From positions 682,001 to 746,000 of the forward strand of contig NZ_UTVH01000001.1 of NCBI RefSeq assembly GCF_900585905.1: a stretch of DNA of 64,000 nucleotides, given 5' to 3'. Both the position numbers and the translations under genes were made by a program. The stretch comes from Pseudomonas viridiflava. Lineage in GTDB: Bacteria > Pseudomonadota > Gammaproteobacteria > Pseudomonadales > Pseudomonadaceae. The number at the start of each line of letters is the position of its first letter. The first letter of the stretch is position 1. The notes beneath the pieces are model-generated. The model did not search any database, had not been told where the DNA came from, and saw only the letters and a list, made by a program, of their open reading frames with translations. Shown here piece by piece: positions 15,237 to 22,341 of this stretch.

Positions 15237-15548
15237 ATGAAAAAGCAGCATGGCCCCGCCTTCCGTCGCGAACTGAAGCCGCTGATGGAGTGCAGCCTCT
15301 GTCGCGGCGCGGGCAGCACCAAGGGCGTGTTCCACGATCTGGACTGCCTGACATGCAATGCCTCTGGTTGGGTGTGCCGAGACACTGGCGAGGCATTGCC
15401 GCTCGAGGAACTGGTGCCGCAGTTGAACATGAAGCTGCGCAATGTCATTGCCGAGCTGTCCAGGGTTCGCCAGGCCAGCGGCGCCGCGGCGCAGTACCAA
15501 CAGAACAACCGCCGGGGCTCCGGTGGCACGAACTACACAGGAGACTGA
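15237..15548 (+). CDS. Small zinc-finger-like phage protein
   Basis: A 103-residue protein with two CxxC pairs (CSLCRGAG and CLTCNASGWVC), spaced like a DnaJ-type zinc finger, followed by a helical C-terminal half (KLRNVIAELSRVRQ). It starts five bases after the recombinase stop. Such proteins commonly precede phage antiterminators, but the precise role is unknown. Confidence 0.7.
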   Translation: MKKQHGPAFRRELKPLMECSLCRGAGSTKGVFHDLDCLTCNASGWVCRDTGEALPLEELVPQLNMKLRNVIAELSRVRQASGAAAQYQQNNRRGSGGTNYTGD

Positions 15549-15551
15549 GCG

Positions 15552-15905
15552 ATGGCCTTCACACCGAGCTTTAAAGAACGAACCGCCGAGGACCTCCTAG
15601 AGCACTGGGGTCGCTGGGTCGTGCTGGGTTCTGGCGTTTCCTGCTGTGCGTCACGCGAAAACACCGTGCTGTCGCCGATGATTACAGATGACGACGCTCT
15701 GATGATCGATGGTCTTATGGGCCGGCTGATCAAGCGGTATCCCGAGTGCGGTCAGGTTTTAATGAAGTACTACACCACCCGCGATAGCTCGTTGATGGAG
15801 GTCGGCAAGAAAATGGGTTTCGGTGAGGAGAAGACCCGACAGCTATGGAAGGCGGGTGTCGCATGGATTGACGGAGCACTGGAATATAGACGGCAGGTGG
15901 CCTGA
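15552..15905 (+). CDS. Q-like late antiterminator
   Basis: A 117-residue protein of the phage antitermination Q family. Typical pattern: W-rich N-terminus (LLEHWGRWVVLG), IDGLMGRLIKRYPECGQVLMKYY, and a C-terminal helix-turn-helix-like segment (LMEVGKKMGFGEEKTRQLW) ending with WIDGALE. AGGAGA lies eight bases before ATG 15552. It is the last gene of the early operon and should allow transcription through the late terminators at 16789-16857. Confidence 0.78.
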   Translation: MAFTPSFKERTAEDLLEHWGRWVVLGSGVSCCASRENTVLSPMITDDDALMIDGLMGRLIKRYPECGQVLMKYYTTRDSSLMEVGKKMGFGEEKTRQLWKAGVAWIDGALEYRRQVA

Positions 15906-15967
15906 TAATCGTTGTCTTGCCGTCATCGTTAAACCAGACAATATTTATTTTTCCAAGGAGTAGAAGA

Positions 15968-16708
15968 ATGCCGGACGGTAAAAGCATCGTTGCCTATGCG
16001 CTTTCATCGGCAGCCCTACTCGGCCCTGTGGCTTATATATTGTTTGCCTTTCACGACAGGGGCAGGCTTTCTTATTTCGGCGCGCCCGATGACTTTATGC
16101 AGATATCCTCGCTAGGATTACTGCCAGTGGTCGAGGTGGTTTACCCGGCAATGTTCTTCACGATGTTGATCGTGGGGCTGCTGTCTGGCCTGCGTTACGC
16201 TAGCCACAGTCGCCAGGTTGTCTTGGTCGCCGTGGCATGGATTTACGTTTCGATGGTGCTGATGTTTCTATCATCGACCTCCTTTTGGCAGTGGGTCTTT
16301 GGAGGGTCGATGGCGCTTGGTGCCATCACAGCGCTTATGACCAAGAACACCCAGGCTGACGTTGGTAATGAGTTGCCGAAACTAGAACCGATGCCGGTGT
16401 CAGACGCAGAGAAGCATTTTGCGCTGATATATAAATGTGTGTTGCTTTGCGCGGGGATAGCCATAGCCCCAATGTGCTTTGTAAAAGCAGGCATGAAGAC
16501 GGCAGCGGCGCAAGAATATTACTGGGTAATCGGGGACCAAGTGATACTCGGGTTCTACGGAGATCTTGCTTTGATGGGCGGTCTGAGCCTTAATCATGTT
16601 GGGCCTACGTTTCGGTTTGCAGAACTAAAATCTTTGGAAAAAAACATGACTAGGCAGCGGATCGGTCCGCTTAGCCGCGCACCGACGACGAAGTTGGGCA
16701 ATCCATAG
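15968..16708 (+). CDS. Multi-span membrane protein, unknown function
   Basis: A 246-residue membrane protein with about five predicted transmembrane segments (for example SSAALLGPVAYILFAF, AMFFTMLIVGLLSG, VVLVAVAWIYVSMVLMFL, then a segment near LLCAGIAIAPM). Start ATG 15968 follows AAGGAG. It lies between the Q-like gene and the late promoter, a place that often carries cargo genes. Base composition is lower in GC than neighbours. No family recognised. Confidence 0.68.
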   Translation: MPDGKSIVAYALSSAALLGPVAYILFAFHDRGRLSYFGAPDDFMQISSLGLLPVVEVVYPAMFFTMLIVGLLSGLRYASHSRQVVLVAVAWIYVSMVLMFLSSTSFWQWVFGGSMALGAITALMTKNTQADVGNELPKLEPMPVSDAEKHFALIYKCVLLCAGIAIAPMCFVKAGMKTAAAQEYYWVIGDQVILGFYGDLALMGGLSLNHVGPTFRFAELKSLEKNMTRQRIGPLSRAPTTKLGNP

Positions 16709-16728
16709 ATATGCGCAAATGACCGTGC

Positions 16729-16757
16729 TTGACAACCCCGGTCCTGATATATAGATT
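16729..16757 (+). promoter_or_regulatory. Candidate late promoter (pR'-like)
   Basis: TTGACA (16729-16734) and TAGATT (16752-16757) with a 17-base spacer, directly upstream of two terminators and the lysis genes, match the layout of a Q-dependent late promoter with its leader terminator. Other -10 choices (TATAGA, TATATA) give poorer spacing. Confidence 0.5.
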
Positions 16758-16788
16758 TCTCGTTACTTTGCGGTTTTTCCGCGAGCAA

Positions 16789-16815
16789 AGCCCAACCCTA
16801 GAGTTGGGCTTTTTG
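16789..16815 (+). terminator. Strong terminator downstream of the late promoter (tR'-like)
   Basis: Perfect 8-bp stem AGCCCAAC/GTTGGGCT (16789-16796 with 16803-16810) followed by TTTTT. It is only about 35 bases from the presumed late promoter -10, as expected for a terminator that Q overcomes. Confidence 0.75.
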
Positions 16816-16832
16816 CTTTGTACCATTTCTGA

Positions 16833-16857
16833 GCCTCGGCATTTGCCGGGGCTTTTT
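16833..16857 (+). terminator. Second terminator hairpin
   Basis: Stem GCCTCGGC/GCCGGGGC with one wobble, loop ATTT, followed by TTTTT. It forms a tandem with the terminator at 16789-16815, upstream of the lysis genes. Confidence 0.6.
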
Positions 16858-16947
16858 CGTTTTCGGCTCCACCACGCCCATCGCCTCAAGCTGGGAGTGC
16901 TGTCGGAGCTGATTCAAACAACCGGCCACCTTCTATGCGGAGCAGCG

Positions 16948-17319
16948 ATGGACCCTACCGATCTCGGCCCAGGCACAGCTACCTGGCTGGGCGGTACTGG
17001 CGTCACAGTGCTTGGCTGCTTCCTATGGTTGCGAAAATTCCTCTCGAAGGATGCCGCTGACCGCGCAATGGATAATGCCGATATCGGCACTGTCCGCAGG
17101 CTGAATGAATTGCTCGACACTGAGCGCGCACGGGCAAACGCCGCCGAGGCTCGCGCAGACCAATTCGCAAAAGAACGTAACGAGCTGGCCGCCGCTGTTG
17201 GGCGGATGGAAGGGAAGATCGAAGCCCTCACCAGCCAGGTCGCTCAACTCACTGACAAGGTCACCACGCAAAGCGACGAGATCGCCCGCCTGCGCACCAA
17301 GTTGGGAGGAATCAACTGA
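16948..17319 (+). CDS. Membrane-anchored coiled-coil protein, probable holin or lysis accessory
   Basis: A 123-residue protein. One N-terminal transmembrane segment (WLGGTGVTVLGCFLWL, about residues 11-26) is followed by a long charged coiled coil (about 45-120, with TERARANAAEARADQF). GGAG lies five bases before ATG 16948. It is the first gene of the late operon, where holins are expected. The single span plus coiled coil also fits a spanin-like or chemotaxis-like annotation. It overlaps the next gene by one base. Confidence 0.65.
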   Translation: MDPTDLGPGTATWLGGTGVTVLGCFLWLRKFLSKDAADRAMDNADIGTVRRLNELLDTERARANAAEARADQFAKERNELAAAVGRMEGKIEALTSQVAQLTDKVTTQSDEIARLRTKLGGIN

Positions 17320-17657
17320 TGGACAGATGTGCAATGGAATTCATCGCGCGGCGCTGGTGGCGTCGGGTAGAGGTCTGGGTAATCGTTGGCCTGATCGTGA
17401 CGGGTTCTTTCTTGCTGGGATTCGGCGCGTCTCAGTGGTCGCTGGCCAGTTGGTACAGCGGCCAAGTGGCGGAGGTGCGCCGCGGTTACGACGAAGCAAC
17501 CAGTCAGCGTGACATGCGGCTCAACAAGCTGGCCAAGTCTACGACCGAGGCCGCTGAAAAGGTTGAGGGTGCAGCGGGGAAGGCGACAGAGGCCGCTGAC
17601 ACCGCGAGCAAGGCCGCCGACAAGGTCAACGAGGTGCTTGAGCGGCAGACGCCGTAA
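17319..17657 (+). CDS. Small membrane protein with coiled coil, lysis region
   Basis: A 112-residue protein. A hydrophobic helix (VEVWVIVGLIVTGSFLLGFG, residues 17-36) follows a basic N-terminus with WWRR, then an Ala/Glu/Lys-rich coiled coil (about 60-105, e.g. AAGKATEAADTASKAADK). Topology resembles the upstream gene, so the two products could act together in holin or membrane disruption function. GGAGGA precedes the ATG. Confidence 0.62.
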   Translation: MDRCAMEFIARRWWRRVEVWVIVGLIVTGSFLLGFGASQWSLASWYSGQVAEVRRGYDEATSQRDMRLNKLAKSTTEAAEKVEGAAGKATEAADTASKAADKVNEVLERQTP

Positions 17658-17734
17658 CGCGCCACAATTTCAAACGCTGCCATTTCGTGGCGCAGGGCAT
17701 CCTGATGTAGCGTTTGCTAGCAGACCAGCCGGCA

Positions 17735-17929
17735 CTACGGCATTACGAACTGCTTTAGAGCAGCCATCAACGCAATTACCACTACCGCAAGCCCCACTGC
17801 TGAAGTCCACTCCGATTGCGGCGTATTGGCGAACCAAGATCCCCTTGAGGGGTATTTTCCCAAGGTCAACAGCTTCACTATGGGCCACCCCATGGGGTAG
17901 AGGAGAGCGTTAAATATGACTTCCAACAC
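17735..17929 (-). CDS. Two-span small membrane protein
   Basis: A 64-residue protein with GTG start at 17929 preceded by AGGG. Two hydrophobic segments (VIFNALLYPMGWPIVKLL and AVGLAVVVIALMAAL) flank a short polar loop (GKYPSRGSWFANT). Similar tiny proteins are familiar from Pseudomonas genomes. It lies 44 bases downstream of the lipoprotein gene on the same strand, so both probably form a leftward cargo operon opposite to the lysis genes. Confidence 0.65.
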   Translation of the reverse strand: MLEVIFNALLYPMGWPIVKLLTLGKYPSRGSWFANTPQSEWTSAVGLAVVVIALMAALKQFVMP

Positions 17930-17972
17930 TCTATGGCATCCCTAAATCATCAACCAGCCGCAATGCCGAATT

Positions 17973-18509
17973 TCAGGGCCGCTGCAGGAATTCAACGAGT
18001 GCCGAAACGGGCCTTTTCAGAGGGCTGTCCGATTCATTCCCCATCAGCTTATCTGATAGTGGTTCAAATATGATCCGAGCGCTAACGATTACCTGACCGT
18101 TAAATGTGACCTTACAGAAAGTCTCTCGCGCTGAGGTGCTGGTCTGCTGTACTACGGGATCGCATTTGAGTAGACCTCGTTTGCCTTTGACCGGCGCTTC
18201 TGTTCCTCGAATTGCTTCACTGAGTTGGAACCTACCTGGCATTCGATGGCCAGTTCCGGCCCATATCTGAGGTTCATCCACTCCGAAGGTGAACCCTGAG
18301 TGCGAAATTCCGCATAAATTTACGGCGGTGATCTCGCCGTCAATAAGCTGGAAATCTGTGTAGCAAACGTATCCTCTGTCCTTAATGACGACCGTCCCAG
18401 GGCCGCGATTCGTCTTCGTGTTCTCCACCGTTGCAGGTGTGGCACATCCGCTCAAAATGAGAGATGCGAAGACCGAGAGTGCAGTGATGCGAGTGCGCGC
18501 GAAAGACAT
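17973..18509 (-). CDS. Lipoprotein, unknown function
   Basis: A 178-residue protein starting MSFARTRITALSVFASLILSGC: a signal peptide with lipobox LSGC, Cys about position 22, so it is a lipidated envelope protein. The mature part has several Cys and beta-rich segments but no recognised domain. The frame extends 14 codons upstream, but ATG 18509 gives a proper signal peptide. Opposite orientation in the lysis cassette suggests expression in the lysogen, for example for surface modification or superinfection exclusion. This role is inference. Confidence 0.7.
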   Translation of the reverse strand: MSFARTRITALSVFASLILSGCATPATVENTKTNRGPGTVVIKDRGYVCYTDFQLIDGEITAVNLCGISHSGFTFGVDEPQIWAGTGHRMPGRFQLSEAIRGTEAPVKGKRGLLKCDPVVQQTSTSARETFCKVTFNGQVIVSARIIFEPLSDKLMGNESDSPLKRPVSALVEFLQRP

Positions 18510-18641
18510 TGGATTAGCTACCTTGCTAAAAGGCGCTACTAATACCGGCAAACGGCCATCATTTCAAGTGCGGCACGGAAGTTCGTGCCACTGCGATAGC
18601 GCGCCACGAATTCGAACAGCGCCCGATATGAGGAATCACCT

Positions 18642-18872
18642 ATGGACAATCAGCACAAGAAAATCTCCGGCTATCGTGACCTGTCGCAATCCGAAATCGA
18701 CGGCATGAACTCCATCAAGGCGCTTGAGGCTGATGCTGGTGAACTCTTCAAGCAGATCGGAAAAATTGAAGGTGCGGACCCACGGGTGCTGGCGCTCGCG
18801 AAGACGAACCTGCAGCAAGGTTTCATGTGGTTTGTTCGGTCGATCGCAAAGCCTGCTGATCCATTCAGCTGA
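18642..18872 (+). CDS. Acb2/Tad1-family anti-CBASS/anti-Thoeris sponge-like protein
   Basis: A 76-residue protein. The N-terminal HKKISGYRDLSQSEIDGMN and the C-terminal block LALAKTNLQQGFMWFVRSIA match, from memory, the small phage family now annotated as Acb2/Tad1 hairpin proteins. Acb2 hexamers bind cyclic di- and trinucleotides, and Tad1 binds gcADPR-type signals, so both block signalling in CBASS or Thoeris host defence. In this family the GYR-L segment and the RT/KT-x-x-QQGFM block are the most conserved. The gene sits in the late region before the spanin genes, a common place in Pseudomonas prophages. Which ligand it binds cannot be read from the sequence. Confidence 0.78.
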   Translation: MDNQHKKISGYRDLSQSEIDGMNSIKALEADAGELFKQIGKIEGADPRVLALAKTNLQQGFMWFVRSIAKPADPFS

Positions 18873-18880
18873 GTCGAGCC

Positions 18881-19381
18881 ATGAGCGCCATCTTGAAGCT
18901 GATCCCTGCTTGGGCTTGGGTCGTGTTGGCCCTGCTCTCATCGGTTGGCTATCTCGCCTGGCAACTGGATGTCGTGAAGGCCGGTAGAGATGAGATGACA
19001 GCCCAGCGCGACACCTCCCAGGCCAAAGCCGCATCGCTGACCGAAACCCTGCGCCTGCAGCGCCAACTCACGAAAGACATTGATCAGGTTGCCGATAATG
19101 CCAAGACCAAAGCAGACGAGGTTGCTGCTGCCGTTGTTGTTGCTGACAACCGCGCTGACAGCCTGCAGCAGCAGGTCGAAAGACTTCTCTCCTCCCGAAA
19201 GGCCTGCGCCCCCACGACTTCCGATGGAAGCAAGGCAAGGTCCGATATCACCGTTGTGCTTGCCGAGCTGCGTCGAAGCGCAGACGAAACGGCGGGAGGC
19301 CTGGCTGAAGCGCTTGACCGAAGTCGAATAGCTGGGCTGGCCTGTGAGTCAGCGTATGCAGCTGCCATAAAGTTCGAGTAG
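18881..19381 (+). CDS. Rz-like inner-membrane spanin (DUF2514 type)
   Basis: A 166-residue protein with one N-terminal transmembrane segment (WAWVVLALLSSVGYLAW, residues 10-26) and a long periplasmic helical region, ending with two Cys-containing turns. It fits the i-spanin family, which with the o-spanin joins the inner and outer membranes at lysis. A second reading frame inside it (19098-19331) encodes the matching Rz1 lipoprotein. Confidence 0.82.
   Translation: MSAILKLIPAWAWVVLALLSSVGYLAWQLDVVKAGRDEMTAQRDTSQAKAASLTETLRLQRQLTKDIDQVADNAKTKADEVAAAVVVADNRADSLQQQVERLLSSRKACAPTTSDGSKARSDITVVLAELRRSADETAGGLAEALDRSRIAGLACESAYAAAIKFE
19098..19331 (+). CDS. Rz1-like outer-membrane spanin lipoprotein, nested in Rz
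   Basis: A 77-residue protein in the +1 frame, completely within the Rz-like gene. MPRPKQTR is followed by a hydrophobic signal (LLLPLLLLTTALTAC) with lipobox LTAC, then a Pro-rich stretch (FSPPERPAPPRLP) typical of Rz1. Nested Rz/Rz1 pairs are well known in lambdoid phages. Start ATG 19098 was chosen because it gives the canonical basic N-terminus of a lipoprotein signal. Confidence 0.85.
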   Translation: MPRPKQTRLLLPLLLLTTALTACSSRSKDFSPPERPAPPRLPMEARQGPISPLCLPSCVEAQTKRREAWLKRLTEVE

Positions 19382-19433
19382 CCCGCACCGCTGCACAGCT
19401 GCGAAACCATAACCCCTCATCTGGGCACGCCTT

Positions 19434-19817
19434 ATGCCGCTTCGTCCTCAAAAGCCCTGTGTTGCCCAGGGTTGCCGCGTACTTACGCGCAACGCCAGGT
19501 ACTGCGATGAGCACGCGCATCTTGCAAAGGCCATGGCTGACAAGATCTCCGACCGCAAGCGCGAAACCAGCAACCAGCGTGGCTACGGGTACAAGTGGCA
19601 GAAGGCAAGCAAGGGGTTCTTGGCCGCACACCCACTGTGTGCCGAGCATGACCGTCGCGGTCAGGTGGTTGCTGCCACTGAGGTGGACCACATCATCCCT
19701 CACAAGGGTGACATGACCCTGTTTTGGAACCGCGCCAACTGGCAGTCCCTGTGCCGAAGCTGCCACAGCAGCAAAACCGCGCGCGAGGATGGTGGATGGG
19801 GCAATCAGAGGCGGTGA
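19434..19817 (+). CDS. HNH endonuclease next to terminase
   Basis: A 127-residue HNH nuclease. A zinc-binding N-terminus (PCVAQGC, then YCDEH) is followed by CAEHDRRG and the HNH core EVDHIIPHKGD, ANWQSLCRSCHSSKT. HNH proteins of this type lie beside the terminase genes in HK97-like phages and support DNA packaging at cos. It precedes the candidate cos region and terS. Confidence 0.88.
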   Translation: MPLRPQKPCVAQGCRVLTRNARYCDEHAHLAKAMADKISDRKRETSNQRGYGYKWQKASKGFLAAHPLCAEHDRRGQVVAATEVDHIIPHKGDMTLFWNRANWQSLCRSCHSSKTAREDGGWGNQRR

Positions 19818-19867
19818 TCGTGCGAAATGCACGCACTTTGGCCCAAGTGCGACGGATTCCCATCTGC

Positions 19868-19920
19868 GGGGAGGGGGAGGGTCAAAACTTCAGGGCTTTT
19901 GCGTTCTAGACCGTCCGCCC
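19868..19920. other. Candidate cos region
   Basis: The 149-base gap between the HNH gene and the small terminase gene has a G-rich run (GGGGAGGGGGAGGGTC) followed by AAAACTTCAGGGCTTTTGCG and CTAGACCG. Position and composition match cohesive end regions of HK97-type phages as I remember them. The cut site cannot be placed. Confidence 0.4.
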
Positions 19921-19966
19921 AATCGTTTTCTTACACCCGCGAAATATAAAGTTCAGGAGTGGGGCC

Positions 19967-20446
19967 ATGGCCGGGGTGAAAGGGAGGTCGGGCCGTACTC
20001 CCAAACCCACGGCGAAGAAAGTGCTGGCGGGCAATCCAGGCAAGCGAGCGCTGAACAAAAACGAGCCTCAGTTCTCGGTAATCACAGATGTCGATCCGCC
20101 TGAATGGATGAGTGATCGCGCGGCCACCATGTGGAAAATGATCCTCCCGGAGTTGCTCCGCGAGAAGGTCGTCGCTCTCACTGACCTGCACAACGTCGAA
20201 GCATTCTGCGCTGCCTATGACAACTGGCGACTGGCTCAAGAATCCATCCAGGCAAGCGGCATCGTGGTCACCGGCGCTACCGGTGGACCGATGAAGAACC
20301 CCGCTCTGACTGCTGCGAACGAAACGATGCGTCAGATGGTGACCTTCGGCTCAATGCTGGGACTTGATCCCGCGAGCCGCACCCGCCTGATAGGCGGCAA
20401 CAAGGAGAAAGAGACCAACGAATTCGCCCAACTACTGAGATCTTAA
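19967..20446 (+). CDS. Terminase small subunit, P27 family
   Basis: A 159-residue protein. The start MAGVKGRSGRTPKPTAKKVL and the helical core (PPEWMSDRAATMWKMILPEL, then LTDLHNVEAFCAAYDNW) with the ending FGSMLGLDPASRTRL are hallmarks of the phage P27 small terminase family. It binds the packaging site and recruits the large subunit encoded next. Confidence 0.9.
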   Translation: MAGVKGRSGRTPKPTAKKVLAGNPGKRALNKNEPQFSVITDVDPPEWMSDRAATMWKMILPELLREKVVALTDLHNVEAFCAAYDNWRLAQESIQASGIVVTGATGGPMKNPALTAANETMRQMVTFGSMLGLDPASRTRLIGGNKEKETNEFAQLLRS

Positions 20447-22180
20447 ATGGCCAAGTCCGCGCACCCCAACGTCGATAAGGCGATGGTGTGGGGACGGTCT
20501 CTGCTTCGAGGGAAGGTGCCAGCGTGTCGCTACATTCATCAAGCTGTGCAGCGCCACTTCGATGATCTGGCTGCTAGCCGCAAGCGCGGGTTCCGGTTCA
20601 AGTTTGATCCGGCCAAGGCTGAGAAAAAGCTCAAGCTGATACAACTGCTCCCGCACACCAAGGGGGAATGGGCATTCAAGCGACAGCTGATCACCCTTGA
20701 GGGGTGGCAGCTCTTCGGCTTGGCAGTGACCTTTGGCTGGGTCAAGAAGAAGGGCGGCCACCGCAGGTTTCGCGAAAGCTACTGGGAAGTGCCCCGGAAA
20801 AATGGCAAGTCTGTGGTGGCGGGCGGGGTCGGCATCGGCATGTTTGTTGCGGACGACGAGTTCGGCGCCGAGGTGTATTCCGGCGCGACCACCGAGAAGC
20901 AGGCGTGGGAAGTGTTCCGACCTGCAAAGCTGATGGTGACCAAGTCACCAATGCTGATTCAGGCGGCAGGCATCGAGGTCAACGCCTCGAACATGAACAT
21001 CCCCTCGGACTTCAGCCGCTTCGAGCCTCTGATTGGCAACCCAGGTGACGGCGCATCACCCAGCTGCGCGATCGTCGACGAATACCACGAGCACCCGACG
21101 TCCGCCCAGTACGACACCATGCTGACCGGCATGGGTGCCAGGCGCCAGCCGCTTATGTTCATCATCACCACTGCCGGTGCCGACATCGAAGGCCCGTGCT
21201 ACGACAAACGCCGCCAAGTGATCGAGATGCTGGCCGGAACGGTCCCGGATGATGAACTGTTCGGCTGGATCTGGACCCTTGATGAGGGTGACGACTGGAC
21301 CGATCCCAAGATGTTGGCCAAGGCCAACCCGAATCACGGCGTATCGGTGTTCCAGGATTATCTGGAAAGCCAGCAGGCCCGGGCGATTCGTTCGGCCAGG
21401 TTCACCAACACGTTCAAAACGAAACACCTCAACCTCTGGGTGAGCGCGAAGTCTGGCTTCTTCAACATGGAGGACTGGAAGTCCTGCGAGGACACGTCGC
21501 TCACGCTCGATCAGTTCGAGGGGCAGGAATGGATTGCCGGTTTCGACCTTGCACGCAAGCTCGACATGAACTCAAGAGCGCGCCTGTTCTGGCGGTTGAT
21601 CGACGGAAAGATTCATTACTACAGCGTGGCCCCCAAGTTCTGGGTGCCCTACGACACGGCGTACGACAGCGACAACAAGCGCATGTCCGAACGCTTTCAG
21701 GCATGGCTCAACTCGAAGCACCTGGAGGTTACTGACGGGGCCGAGATCGATTACCGCGAGATCCTCGAAGACACCAAGGAAGCGAACCATCACGCGCCGC
21801 TGCTCGAGTCGCCCATAGACCCGCACGGTGCAACAGGCTTGAGCCACGACCTTGATGATGAAGGTTTCAACCCAATCACCATCACGCAGAACTACACGAA
21901 CATGTCGGACGCCATGAAGGAACTGGAAGCCGCCATTACTGCGGGGCGGTTCCATCATGACGGCAATCCGATAATGACGTGGTGTGTCGGCAATGTGATT
22001 GGCAAAAACCTGCCAGGCAACGATGACGTGGTGCGGCCGATCAAGCAGGGCGATGACAACAAAATCGATGGCGCGGTTGCGCTGATCATGTCAGTCGGGC
22101 GGGCTATGACGAAAGTTATGGTCGGGGATGGCGGCGTGGACCGACTCATGGATTCAATCCGGAACCCAATATTCGAATGA
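20447..22180 (+). CDS. Terminase large subunit, HK97/P27 type
   Basis: A 577-residue packaging motor. The ATPase domain has Walker A-like [12 protein letters not shown] (about residues 118-129) and Walker [11 protein letters not shown] (about 207-216). The nuclease domain includes the acidic IAGFDLAR segment (about residue 363) and [16 protein letters not shown] near the C-terminus. It translocates DNA into the head and cuts it at packaging sites. It starts one base after terS stops. Confidence 0.92.
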   Translation: MAKSAHPNVDKAMVWGRSLLRGKVPACRYIHQAVQRHFDDLAASRKRGFRFKFDPAKAEKKLKLIQLLPHTKGEWAFKRQLITLEGWQLFGLAVTFGWVKKKGGHRRFRESYWEVPRKNGKSVVAGGVGIGMFVADDEFGAEVYSGATTEKQAWEVFRPAKLMVTKSPMLIQAAGIEVNASNMNIPSDFSRFEPLIGNPGDGASPSCAIVDEYHEHPTSAQYDTMLTGMGARRQPLMFIITTAGADIEGPCYDKRRQVIEMLAGTVPDDELFGWIWTLDEGDDWTDPKMLAKANPNHGVSVFQDYLESQQARAIRSARFTNTFKTKHLNLWVSAKSGFFNMEDWKSCEDTSLTLDQFEGQEWIAGFDLARKLDMNSRARLFWRLIDGKIHYYSVAPKFWVPYDTAYDSDNKRMSERFQAWLNSKHLEVTDGAEIDYREILEDTKEANHHAPLLESPIDPHGATGLSHDLDDEGFNPITITQNYTNMSDAMKELEAAITAGRFHHDGNPIMTWCVGNVIGKNLPGNDDVVRPIKQGDDNKIDGAVALIMSVGRAMTKVMVGDGGVDRLMDSIRNPIFE

Positions 22181-22341
22181 ACACAGCATCGATTATCTAC
22201 TTGCTGGTTGCAGTGCTGGGCTTCGCCTTTGCTGTAGCAGGCGTCTACATCCTGCTCGGCATCGGATGGGCGCTACTTGCCGCCGCATCATCGTGCTTTG
22301 TCGCTGCGGCCTTCATTCGAAGGGGGCTGATCAGTGGCTAA
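22177..22341 (+). CDS. 54-residue membrane protein between terminase and portal
   Basis: A short gene overlapping terL (ATGA) and the portal start. The product has two hydrophobic segments ([20 protein letters not shown] and [16 protein letters not shown]) and ends with RRGLISG. It resembles small inner-membrane proteins found in head gene clusters. Function unknown. Confidence 0.6.
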   Translation: MNTASIIYLLVAVLGFAFAVAGVYILLGIGWALLAAASSCFVAAAFIRRGLISG

